Source: CAZELM01 sp964512995 (lineage in GTDB: Bacteria > CSSED10-310). Taken from it: a stretch of DNA of 64,000 nt. The notes under the pieces are model-generated. The model did not search any database and was not told the DNA's origin. It saw nothing but the letters and a program-made list of their open reading frames with translations. This document shows, one piece after another, positions 46,151-53,881 of this stretch (the first letter of the stretch is position 1; each line of letters opens with the position of its first letter). The stretch covers positions 11,295 through 75,294 of the forward strand of contig CAZELM010000023.1 of assembly GCA_964512995.1 (NCBI GenBank), in the 5' to 3' direction. Position numbers and translations under genes: made by a program.

Positions 46151-46302
46151 TGCTCGTGAGAAATTGAGTCTGTTAGGCTGAGAGCGTCTATATAATTTGT
46201 GATTGCTTGCAGTTTTGGAAAGCACTGGTTCTGTAACAGAATATTGGTGTAAGGCATAAAAAACAATGGAAAATATGTGCTGTTTCAACTTTAAATCGAA
46301 AA

Positions 46303-46347
46303 CTGTTTCGAAATGAAACAGGTAAAAAGTTGTTTCGAAATGATGCA
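46303..46347. promoter_or_regulatory. Candidate upstream activator sites
   Basis: CTGTTTC-GAAAT-GAAACAG (46303-46321) is a perfect 7-bp inverted repeat. TGTTTCGAAATGA is repeated exactly at 46304-46316 and 46331-46343, 27 bases apart. The pair lies about 160-200 bases upstream of the -24/-12 promoter at 46506, the range where enhancer-binding proteins act; the NtrC-family protein encoded at 47159 is the obvious candidate binder. Confidence 0.5.
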
Positions 46348-46505
46348 CATACTCACTCAAACTGCCAGGATGCACGATTTACCGTGAGAGACTGTGTATT
46401 TTCAGTAGTACCCGAGTCCTGGAGTGAAATAGCTTCTGTTTCAGATGAATGTGTGTCATAGATATATTATGTCATAACATATTGATTTTAAAAGTATAAT
46501 ACTGA

Positions 46506-46522
46506 TTGGCGCCACTGTTGCA
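46506..46522 (+). promoter_or_regulatory. Sigma54 (-24/-12) promoter of the secreted-protein gene
   Basis: TTGGCGCCACTGTTGCA has GG and GC elements at the required 12-base phase and matches the YTGGCRC-N5-TTGCW pattern well. Transcription would start near 46533, about 55 bases before the gene at 46589. Confidence 0.65.
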
Positions 46523-46588
46523 TTAACTAAATGCGAATGGCGAAGGTCGCCAGGAATCAGTGAAGCATTTTTAAAAAGGAGTTTGATC

Positions 46589-47005
46589 ATGAAAACGAGA
46601 TGGATGGCATTATTGATGGTAGTGATTGGATTGGGTATCGCTTCTTACAGCATGGCAACTGTGCCGGCTGAAGCAATTCTCAGCGGAACGGTTTATTCTG
46701 CAGAAACAGGTGATGTGGTTGAGGGTGCGCTGGTTTTTGTTCGGATCTGTGTGAATGAAGGAGAAGGCATGCATGGAATTCATACCTACTCCGCAACAAC
46801 CAATGAAGCCGGAGAATATGTGATTTCTGGAGTACCGGAAGGCGAATGGACTGCCGTAGCACGAAAGAAACTGGTCGGACGTGACGAAGAAACCGTTATC
46901 ATGCAGGCTGGAAACGAAACAGTTATGGATTTTGAACTGGTTCCGGCTGAAATTCCCGGAGGATTGATGCATCATCTGCGGCATCATGGTGATCAAAACG
47001 AATAA
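46589..47005 (+). CDS. Small secreted protein with carboxypeptidase-regulatory-like fold
   Basis: 138 residues from the ATG at 46589, which has AAAAAGGAG about 7 bases upstream. A signal peptide (about 1-23, ending ASYSMATVPAEA) is followed by one CarboxypepD_reg-type beta-sandwich: LSGTVYSAETGDVVEGALVF, ATTNEAGEYVISGVPEGEW and a final strand TVMDFELVP. The His-rich end (MHHLRHHGDQ) could bind metal. It is probably periplasmic or extracellular. It lies behind a sigma54-type promoter and is closed by its own terminator, so it may be the main output of the regulator next door. Confidence 0.82.
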   Translation: MKTRWMALLMVVIGLGIASYSMATVPAEAILSGTVYSAETGDVVEGALVFVRICVNEGEGMHGIHTYSATTNEAGEYVISGVPEGEWTAVARKKLVGRDEETVIMQAGNETVMDFELVPAEIPGGLMHHLRHHGDQNE

Positions 47006-47027
47006 CGTTATTAGAATCTGCCGAACG

Positions 47028-47067
47028 CACCGGAAATTCGGATCACGAATTCCCGGTGTTATTTTTT
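47028..47067 (+). terminator. Intrinsic terminator after the small secreted protein
   Basis: CACCGGAAATTCG (47028-47040) pairs with CGAATTCCCGGTG (47046-47058) with one mismatch and a 5-base loop, followed by TTATTTTTT. It separates the secreted-protein gene from the regulator gene. Confidence 0.88.
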
Positions 47068-47158
47068 AGGGTATGTTTTCCGCGAAATCAGGAGCCCGAG
47101 AAACCTCCAGCACATTTTGTTTGTTACACCGTTCTTGTGTATAACACCGTGTGGAGGA

Positions 47159-48547
47159 ATGATTCTGAACGAGTTAATACAGGTAAAATTGAAAGTTCAT
47201 CTGATGGGGTCGCGGGAATTGATAGAGCGAATCGTTCCACGGATTCCGCAGGATCAGCATTGTCAATTGATTGTGGAAAGCAGGGATGCATTTCCCGAAT
47301 TACTACCGACTGATAGTGACGTGTTTGTTTTTGTCATCACGGGAGATACGTTGGCTTCTGTTTTTGCTTGGGCAAGAACTCAGAACAAGACATTTGATAA
47401 ACAGATCGCCATCGTATCTCAACACGTTCATACCAATGACATCGTTCGGCTGATTCGATTCGGATTTTCAGAAGTGTTTGATATTTTTGAGGATTTGGCA
47501 TTGCTGAATGAATGGATATTGCATCACTACGAACAGAAACTGATAGCTGCTCAAGAACAAATATCTTCCATTCGAAATAGTATCCCACAGACGGTGATTA
47601 TCGGAGAGAGCGAGAGTATGAAAACCGTACGCCGTTTGGCTGGAGACGCTGGTCAATACTCGGATATGACGGTTTTGTTACAGGGTGCCACCGGTACTGG
47701 GAAGGAGTTGGTCGCCCGGTACATCCATGAATCATCCGATCGATCCGCTGGTCCATTTGTTGAGGTGAATTGTTCGGCGATTCCAGAAACGCTGATGGAA
47801 GCGGAGATGTTCGGGTATGAAAAAGGAGCATTTACGGATGCCAGGCGAACGAAACTGGGTTTTTTTGAGATGGCGGATCACGGAACATTGTTTCTCGACG
47901 AAATCGGATTCATGTCATTGAATCTTCAGAATAAAATGTTGAAAGTCATTGAGGAGAAACATTTCCGGCGGATTGGGGGAGAAAAGGAAATCTTTGTCGA
48001 TGTGAAAGTAATCGCTGGCACGAATATCAATCTCGATCTGGCAATCAGTAAAGGAGAGTTCCGGTCTGATCTCTATTACCGGCTGAAAGTATTTACGATC
48101 CGGATTCCATCGCTCCGGGAAAGACCAGATGATATTCAGCTTCTGGCTGAGCATTTTCTGGATGCAGTCTCACTTCGATACAGATTAACTTTGCAGGGAT
48201 TTCACCCCTCCACCAAGAAACTGCTTCAGGATTTCTCCTGGCCGGGTAACGTACGGGAGTTGAAGCATGTTGTGGAACGTGCGGCCGTCCTGGCTCGGCA
48301 TGGCCGGATCCTTCCATCGCATTTGCCGGAAGAGATGCAGATGCTGGAGCAAGAGAGTGCGATTTCGCCAATTTTAAAAGATACCGAAAAATTGTGTATT
48401 CCTCTCCCTGCGGACGGAATTTCCATCGAGACCATAGAGCGAATTGTGATTCGGGAAGTTTTGAATCGATGCAGTGGCAACCAGAGCCGGGCAGCCCGTT
48501 TACTGAAAATCTCCCGGACACGATTACTCCGGAAACTGTCTCCATGA
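47159..48547 (+). CDS. Sigma54-dependent transcriptional activator (NtrC family)
   Basis: About 462 residues. The first ~135 residues resemble a receiver domain in strand pattern (LKVHLMGSRELIERIV, VFVFVITGDTL, FGFSEVFDIFED), but no acidic pocket or phospho-acceptor Asp is evident. The AAA+ domain has Walker A GATGTGKELVARYIH, sigma54-contact loop GAFTDA (variant of GAFTGA), Walker B GTLFLDEIG and FRSDLYYRL. A Fis-type helix-turn-helix NQSRAARLLKISRTRLLRKL ends the chain. It should activate sigma54 promoters; two lie beside it. The start is uncertain: GGAGG (47153-47157) is only one base from the ATG at 47159, while ATT at 47162 (4 bases) or CTG at 47165 (7 bases) are better spaced. Confidence 0.9.
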   Translation: MILNELIQVKLKVHLMGSRELIERIVPRIPQDQHCQLIVESRDAFPELLPTDSDVFVFVITGDTLASVFAWARTQNKTFDKQIAIVSQHVHTNDIVRLIRFGFSEVFDIFEDLALLNEWILHHYEQKLIAAQEQISSIRNSIPQTVIIGESESMKTVRRLAGDAGQYSDMTVLLQGATGTGKELVARYIHESSDRSAGPFVEVNCSAIPETLMEAEMFGYEKGAFTDARRTKLGFFEMADHGTLFLDEIGFMSLNLQNKMLKVIEEKHFRRIGGEKEIFVDVKVIAGTNINLDLAISKGEFRSDLYYRLKVFTIRIPSLRERPDDIQLLAEHFLDAVSLRYRLTLQGFHPSTKKLLQDFSWPGNVRELKHVVERAAVLARHGRILPSHLPEEMQMLEQESAISPILKDTEKLCIPLPADGISIETIERIVIREVLNRCSGNQSRAARLLKISRTRLLRKLSP

Positions 48548-48627
48548 TCCATCCGATGATAATTGTTACTTGGAGCGTCATGCGAACGGCATTGGTGATC
48601 TTGCAGACGATCAACATCTGGCTGTTG

Positions 48628-48644
48628 TTGGCATCGCAATTGCT
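48628..48644 (+). promoter_or_regulatory. Sigma54 (-24/-12) promoter of the ZU5-like lipoprotein gene
   Basis: TTGGCATCGCAATTGCT shows GG and GC in correct 12-base phase and a full TTGCT. It lies between the activator stop (48547) and the next gene (48686), with a predicted start near 48655, 30 bases ahead of the ATG. Confidence 0.68.
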
Positions 48645-48685
48645 CTATTCCCCTTTAGAAGAATGTTTGAAAGGCGGAGGATAAT

Positions 48686-49348
48686 ATGGAAACAGGAAAA
48701 ATGAATAAAACACATCACGTCGTACCCCTGTATCTGGTGATGCTCCTCGTGATGATTATTGGATGTGATGGAGCAATGGACGTCACTGGCCCCCACTACC
48801 CCGGATCGGCTGGAATGTCTCAAGAAAGAATGAGGCAGAAGAATGAATCGGAGCAACCCATTTCGACAACTCGGACCAGAACAATAGGTTTACCATTCTC
48901 TCAGACAAATTTTGATTCGAGACGCAATAACGGCTGGATGGCACAGAGATACAATGAAATGTTCATTCCGCAAGAAGAAGGCGGACGTCTGACATTTGGG
49001 AATGGCAGTCTGTATATACCGCCGAACAGCATCGATGCCAGCAAAGTGATTTGGTCGCAGACCTATATGGTTCGCGGAAACCTTCTCAAAAACATTTATG
49101 ATTTCGGCCCATCTGGTACCACGTTCAACCCGCCGGCAGAACTGACATTGAGTTACTGCAACATGGGTCCGGTCATGCCTGCATCATTGACACTGATGCT
49201 TTTCAATGAAGAGACGGGCGAATGGGAGCCTGCGGCTCACATGACACACGATCCGGCGACTCACACATTTACCGGTCCGATTTACCATTTTTCACGCTAC
49301 TCTCTCTCCGGAAATGGGCAGGTGCTTCGGCCGAAAACCATCCGGTGA
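48686..49348 (+). CDS. Lipoprotein with ZU5-like domain
   Basis: 220 residues. The signal ends in lipobox MIIGC (Cys about 27). After a polar linker, residues about 95-210 contain RLTFGNGSLYIPPNSID and YDFGPSGTTFNPPAELTLSY, the pattern of ZU5-like domains in bacterial surface lipoproteins, and then LMLFNEETGEWEPAAHMTHD. GGCGGAGG precedes the ATG by 6 bases. It follows the second -24/-12 promoter directly and precedes a TPR gene by 17 bases, so both should belong to the sigma54 regulon. Confidence 0.83.
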   Translation: METGKMNKTHHVVPLYLVMLLVMIIGCDGAMDVTGPHYPGSAGMSQERMRQKNESEQPISTTRTRTIGLPFSQTNFDSRRNNGWMAQRYNEMFIPQEEGGRLTFGNGSLYIPPNSIDASKVIWSQTYMVRGNLLKNIYDFGPSGTTFNPPAELTLSYCNMGPVMPASLTLMLFNEETGEWEPAAHMTHDPATHTFTGPIYHFSRYSLSGNGQVLRPKTIR

Positions 49349-49365
49349 AATATCAGGCGTAAACC

Positions 49366-50556
49366 ATGTATCAAGAATGGCAGAATATCCTCTACCAGTT
49401 GGAGAATGGAAAGCAGCACCCGGATTGCCTGATGGAATTGATTCATCGAAGTGAGCTTCTGATGATTCGCACCGCTGTGAGCCCGGATATGGGGAGTATC
49501 GAATTTATCGCCCGTTTTTTGGAGAGCATCCCCTGGTATGTGTTGCCATCTGAAGCCGGAGAACTGCATCTACGGTTGCATCTTCGATATGGACGCATCT
49601 GTTTCCAGATGGGAGAATGGGACAAAGCGGCAGACATTTTTTCTCGGGCATTACAGTCCCACCACGTTTTTGAGTTTCACCGCCTAGCAGCTTTGGTTTA
49701 CATGGAGTATGGAGAATTAAACCGGAAGCGGGGCGATTTGCAGCACGCGCTGGATTGCCAGCAACACGCACTTACACTGGCTCGGGAACACCATCTGATA
49801 CTCGAAGAAGCAGATGCCATGAATAATATGGCGATCGTTTGCATTGAAATGGGACGTCTGAACGAAGCAGAAGAATATCTCTATTGCTGCCTGGAAACCG
49901 CTCAGCACCTGGGTGATAGTCGTTTGCAGGGGCATATTCATAATAATCTCGGTGTCATGGGTTCGATGCGGAGTCGGTTTGATGATGCAGTCGCTCATTT
50001 TATGCGGGCATTGCCATGCCGGGATCTGGCCGGAGACATTCGTGGTTTCTCGGAAACCTGTCACAATCTGGGCATCGTAATGATGGAACAGCAGCATCTG
50101 AACGAAGCTGAAGAATGGCTTCAAAAAGCCATGGATTGCAGTGTGGCCATCGCCGATCGCGCTCAGGAGACCACGATTTTATTGACCCGTGCGGAGTTGG
50201 CACTCGCCATTCGGGATACCGGCTATGCCATGTCATTGGCAGAAGAAATTCTGCAGCGGCAACAGTCAATGACCGACCTGCCGGGTATCGCAGATACGCA
50301 TCGACTGATGGGGAAAATTCTGATGGCGCAAGGCCGGTATCCTGACGCAGAGTTGATGTTGAGGAAATCATTGGAAGGTTTTCGTGGCGTGAATTTCCCA
50401 TTGGGACAGGCGGAGTGTTTGAAGGATTTGGGATTATGTCTGCAACACCAGGGACGACAATCCGAAGCCATTCCGTTGTTTCAATCTGCGCAACAGATTT
50501 TCCGGGAACTGGGAAACACTGAAGAAGGGGAAGATATCCATCCGATTCATTCATAA
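49366..50556 (+). CDS. Tetratricopeptide-repeat protein
   Basis: 396 residues made almost wholly of TPRs in the 40-residue spacing of the TPR_12/MalT-like class: GRICFQMGEWDKAADIFSRA, ALVYMEYGELNRKRGDLQHA, NNMAIVCIEMGRLNEAEEYL, NNLGVMGSMRSRFDDAVAHF, HNLGIVMMEQQHLNEAEEWL and DLGLCLQHQGRQSEAIPLFQ, at least seven units. No signal peptide, membrane helix or extra enzymatic domain is seen, so it is a cytoplasmic scaffold. Being in the sigma54 module, it might regulate the activator, since some such activators are controlled by protein partners rather than phosphorylation (inference). Confidence 0.85.
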   Translation: MYQEWQNILYQLENGKQHPDCLMELIHRSELLMIRTAVSPDMGSIEFIARFLESIPWYVLPSEAGELHLRLHLRYGRICFQMGEWDKAADIFSRALQSHHVFEFHRLAALVYMEYGELNRKRGDLQHALDCQQHALTLAREHHLILEEADAMNNMAIVCIEMGRLNEAEEYLYCCLETAQHLGDSRLQGHIHNNLGVMGSMRSRFDDAVAHFMRALPCRDLAGDIRGFSETCHNLGIVMMEQQHLNEAEEWLQKAMDCSVAIADRAQETTILLTRAELALAIRDTGYAMSLAEEILQRQQSMTDLPGIADTHRLMGKILMAQGRYPDAELMLRKSLEGFRGVNFPLGQAECLKDLGLCLQHQGRQSEAIPLFQSAQQIFRELGNTEEGEDIHPIHS

Positions 50557-50679
50557 TGCATCGAATGCGCAGATCGCCTTATCCACAGCCAGAATCCTTG
50601 TCCGGATTGTGTTCCAGATCATATATCCGCAAAAAAACGACAGAAACAGTACGGCAGCGATACCCATCCACTCCAACAT
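50551..50679 (-). CDS. Possible 42-residue membrane peptide
   Basis: A short frame lies in the gap after the phosphodiesterase-like gene. It begins MLEWMGIAAVLFLSFFCGYM, one membrane helix, and ends in RTRILAVDKAICAFDAL. The composition is protein-like, but there is no ribosome site, and it overlaps the TPR stop by 6 bases on the other strand. It may be translated by coupling or not at all. Confidence 0.25.
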   Translation of the reverse strand: MLEWMGIAAVLFLSFFCGYMIWNTIRTRILAVDKAICAFDAL

Positions 50680-50732
50680 TCTGAGTGAATGCGGTGGTCG
50701 GGGCTACCCGGCAGAATTCTGAATCGCGGATC

Positions 50733-52343
50733 TTATTGAATATACCCGAGACTCTGAAGCTCTTTCCGAATGCTCGAATCAACTTCCGGCGCTGAAGGGA
50801 TCACACCTTCCATGGGCTGCCACGGATATGCATCGACCCATTCAACGGGATATCGCGACCGGAATGCTCCCGTGAAAAAGGTGGTTTGCGGTGCGCCATC
50901 CAGATTCTTTGCGATCGGTAATCGCATCAGAGCAGCTCCTGTCGGCATGATATCCTGGATGCGAATCTCCTGAAGATCCGGATTGGATGCGACGCCGGGA
51001 CCGGAAAGGATGAATATTCCGGGAGGAGAATGCCAGTGTTGACCCGATCGGGGATGCAGAATCATCTTGACGACTGACGCCAGCGGAAATTCCAGATCAC
51101 GATATCGCACCGTGGACTGGATCGCAGGATTGGATCGCATCGTCAGATGAACGATTTCCGACATCGTATCGCCTTTCTGGATCTGTTCGAAGAACGGCTG
51201 TCCATCCACCGTTATCTCTGAAAGTTGTCCGATCAGAGTTTGCTGGATATCTGCCAGATGATCAGCTCCCTTCTCTGAATGCATCGAAAGCCCACGTACC
51301 AGGCCCGGAGGATATCGTTTGTTGTCCCGGATTGCCGGTTGAGGCTCAGCCGGATTCCCGCTCCCAAACCCGATACCGGTTTTTTGCAGCAATGCATTCA
51401 GATCCAGGCCTTCGATGTAAGGCGGCAACTGCGTGACTGGCTCCATTCCATGGTCAGATACGATCAAGACCGCACAGCGATCTCCCATCGTTTCGATCAG
51501 CCGTTGGAGATAGCGGTCGAGGTATCTGTAATAGGATATCACCAGACCGTGCTGATCCGGTGGAATATCCGGTCCAGGTGCGTCCGGGAGAACATCCTTC
51601 AGATATTCATGCTCCAATATATCAATCCCCCGGATAAAAACAGCAGCGATATCGACATTTCCCTGACGTAACCAGTGATTCGTGCAGTCCAGATAGAACC
51701 GATCCGTCTGGAGTTGTCTGAACTGGAATTCCGGAAGTCTGATCGGATGCCGATAGGGGTTCAGTTCCGAGATTTCCTTCTCCAGTTCAGCCCGTTCTGG
51801 CCGTGCGATTTGAGCCAGTTCAGAAGCTTGATTTTCAGGAGTCATGATTCGCGCGAGATCGGGAAAGTGTGCTCGATTGGATATCAGCGTGCCATTGATA
51901 TCTTCCGCTGGCCAGGTCGCCCACCAGTTGGCAACGAGAAACCGGGTGGACTCCCCCAGATTCCATAGCGCTGGAACGCGCCGGAGGTTGCTCGTGATGG
52001 CCAACTGCCCCGAACTGTCCGCTCCTTCAGACAGCCAGTTTGATATACCATGATTTTCAGGGAGCATCCCGGTGGCAATGGTGGTCCACAACATCACCGA
52101 GACGGTTGGATACAACGTCTTGAGGCGTGCAGCAGAACCATTCCGGATCAGACGGTCCATGGTGGGCAGATGACCCGCCTCGCACAATGGCCGAAGCACA
52201 TCCCAGCCCACCGCATCCATACCGAACACCAATAATCGTTCCGGTGCGTCTGCCGCTATGGGAGCGTCCGTCTGTCGGCAACCTGGAAAGAAAGCCGCAA
52301 TCAACACCACCCAAACATAGAGATATATTCTTCGCATTCTCAT
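50733..52343 (-). CDS. Type I phosphodiesterase/nucleotide pyrophosphatase-family lipoprotein
   Basis: 536 residues. The signal ends in lipobox AAFFPGC (Cys about 22). The alkaline-phosphatase-superfamily fold is seen in VFGMDAVGWD (first metal Asp), the nucleophile Thr within YPTVSVMLWTTIATGMLPENHG, IRGIDILEH and LIVSDHGMEP, which carry the later Asp/His metal ligands. It should hydrolyse phosphodiester, phosphomonoester or transfer phospho-groups in the periplasm or at the outer membrane. Its ATG overlaps the stop of the GT39-like gene upstream (ATGA at 52340-52343), so both serve the same process, likely a surface glycan. Confidence 0.87.
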   Translation of the reverse strand: MRMRRIYLYVWVVLIAAFFPGCRQTDAPIAADAPERLLVFGMDAVGWDVLRPLCEAGHLPTMDRLIRNGSAARLKTLYPTVSVMLWTTIATGMLPENHGISNWLSEGADSSGQLAITSNLRRVPALWNLGESTRFLVANWWATWPAEDINGTLISNRAHFPDLARIMTPENQASELAQIARPERAELEKEISELNPYRHPIRLPEFQFRQLQTDRFYLDCTNHWLRQGNVDIAAVFIRGIDILEHEYLKDVLPDAPGPDIPPDQHGLVISYYRYLDRYLQRLIETMGDRCAVLIVSDHGMEPVTQLPPYIEGLDLNALLQKTGIGFGSGNPAEPQPAIRDNKRYPPGLVRGLSMHSEKGADHLADIQQTLIGQLSEITVDGQPFFEQIQKGDTMSEIVHLTMRSNPAIQSTVRYRDLEFPLASVVKMILHPRSGQHWHSPPGIFILSGPGVASNPDLQEIRIQDIMPTGAALMRLPIAKNLDGAPQTTFFTGAFRSRYPVEWVDAYPWQPMEGVIPSAPEVDSSIRKELQSLGYIQ

Positions 52344-53881
52344 AATCGATCCTTACGGACCAGATAATAGGTCATGGTGTCCGGGATGAACAGATTTGGA
52401 AACACCATGACTTGAGTGTAATACTGATCAATCAACTCGATGAAGTCTTTCCGAGTGTTTTCCGGAATGGGTTCGAGAACCGGAAGCGACAATGAGAAGG
52501 ATTTATCACCGTACACAAGCACCGGGGCATCCTGTTGGATTATGTAATCGTTCATGATATCAAAATTCAGGACACGGTAGTATCGGCACATGTCGGTCGA
52601 CCATCCGGCGAACAGATCAGACCCCGCCATTCCGGGCAATACATCGCGGTCCGCTTCGGCGGCGACCAATGCGGAATCCGCGGAAAAAATCGCTTCCTCC
52701 GGCGCGGTGTGTTCCCGGATAAAAGCCGCTTGTTTCCATAACGCGACCAGGGCAGGCTGGCCATCGATGATCCCAATGGACGCTCTCCCATAGGAAATAA
52801 GCGTGAGGAGACACCCTGCGATGAAAAAGCCTTTTAAAAAACTGCGATTTTCGGATGTCAGCGATTGAATGGCACGATTCCATTCCACAGCAACGAGTCC
52901 GGCGATCAGGGGCAGGATGATCGTCTGATAGGAAACCTGATAAATCTTAGCAATGCTGTGTCCGGTCAGAATTGCCATCGCGATCGCCCAGAGGATTCCC
53001 AACGGTGATCCAAGGTTCCGGATCGATGCATGCAGTGGCTGGGTGAAAAGCTGCCGGAAATAGCGAAGCCCGATTGGTATGAGCATGACCCAGATCAGAA
53101 AATAAAACCGTATCAACTGGGAGGTCGCCTGCATCTTCTGATGGAGATTGGCAGCCAGATTTCCGGAATGCAGGCTGAGATTCATCCCGAGCAGATTGAA
53201 CCACAGGCGATCGATGCCCACCATGATCACAAATGGCACACATATCGCCGTCAGAACTCCAATCCCAACCAGCAACGGAATGAATCTGGCTCGGTTGTCA
53301 GCACCTCGGAAAAGGATATACATCCCTGCCAGAATCAATGCAGGGAGAGCCGTGATGCGCGTACATACCGTCAGCACCAGGAATCCCATCGCCAGACTCC
53401 CGCTCCACACCGACGGACGGATTTCCCTGATCAGAAACCAAGCTGCGGTAAACAGCAATGCACTGGTAAATGCATACAATCGGGTGATCGAAAAAAAATA
53501 GAGTTGAAAAGAGTTGCTGGCGATCAATGCCGCTGTTATCAGCGCTGCTCCACGATTTCCCAGGTGATGGGTGATGCGAAGCAGGAAACCGGTTGCGATC
53601 AGCCCCAAAAGCAATGATGTGATCCGAGCCGTCAGTAACCCCGGGCAAATCCATTGAAATAAGCCATAAAAATACGGATGAAGCGGCGGTTGAAGGAAAA
53701 AGAAATCCCTGTATGGGACGTTTCCCTGAACCACTGCCCGTGCGGCATACACATACGCGCCTTCATCCAGATGGATTTTTCCGGCAATCAGATAGACACC
53801 ACTGATGATCAGATACAGACCCATCAGGCCGATCATGACAGGTTCAATGTACCACTTTTTTTCTGAATGAATGGAATCCAT
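52340..53881 (-). CDS. Multi-pass membrane glycosyltransferase, GT39/ArnT-like
   Basis: 513 residues from the ATG at 53881; the start is uncertain since this ATG lies inside the end of the upstream gene and has no clear ribosome site, and an ATG at 53836 would also precede the first helix. The first loop has KIHLDEGAYVYAARAVVQGN with the catalytic-type Asp-Glu, then DFFFLQPPLHPYFYGLF. About 11 membrane helices and a C-terminal periplasmic part (about 400-513) follow. It is the third GT39-like enzyme of the window and likely uses a polyprenyl-phosphate sugar. Confidence 0.82.
   Translation of the reverse strand: MDSIHSEKKWYIEPVMIGLMGLYLIISGVYLIAGKIHLDEGAYVYAARAVVQGNVPYRDFFFLQPPLHPYFYGLFQWICPGLLTARITSLLLGLIATGFLLRITHHLGNRGAALITAALIASNSFQLYFFSITRLYAFTSALLFTAAWFLIREIRPSVWSGSLAMGFLVLTVCTRITALPALILAGMYILFRGADNRARFIPLLVGIGVLTAICVPFVIMVGIDRLWFNLLGMNLSLHSGNLAANLHQKMQATSQLIRFYFLIWVMLIPIGLRYFRQLFTQPLHASIRNLGSPLGILWAIAMAILTGHSIAKIYQVSYQTIILPLIAGLVAVEWNRAIQSLTSENRSFLKGFFIAGCLLTLISYGRASIGIIDGQPALVALWKQAAFIREHTAPEEAIFSADSALVAAEADRDVLPGMAGSDLFAGWSTDMCRYYRVLNFDIMNDYIIQQDAPVLVYGDKSFSLSLPVLEPIPENTRKDFIELIDQYYTQVMVFPNLFIPDTMTYYLVRKDRL

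Larger units (their letters stand above)
46151..46588. other. 438-base regulatory region of the sigma54 module
   Basis: No protein gene is credible here. The region holds several TGTTTC-containing motifs (46281, 46304, 46331, 46437) and, close to its right end, a -24/-12 promoter. An unlinked TATAAT (46495-46500) has no matching -35 box. See the separate entries. Confidence 0.6.
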
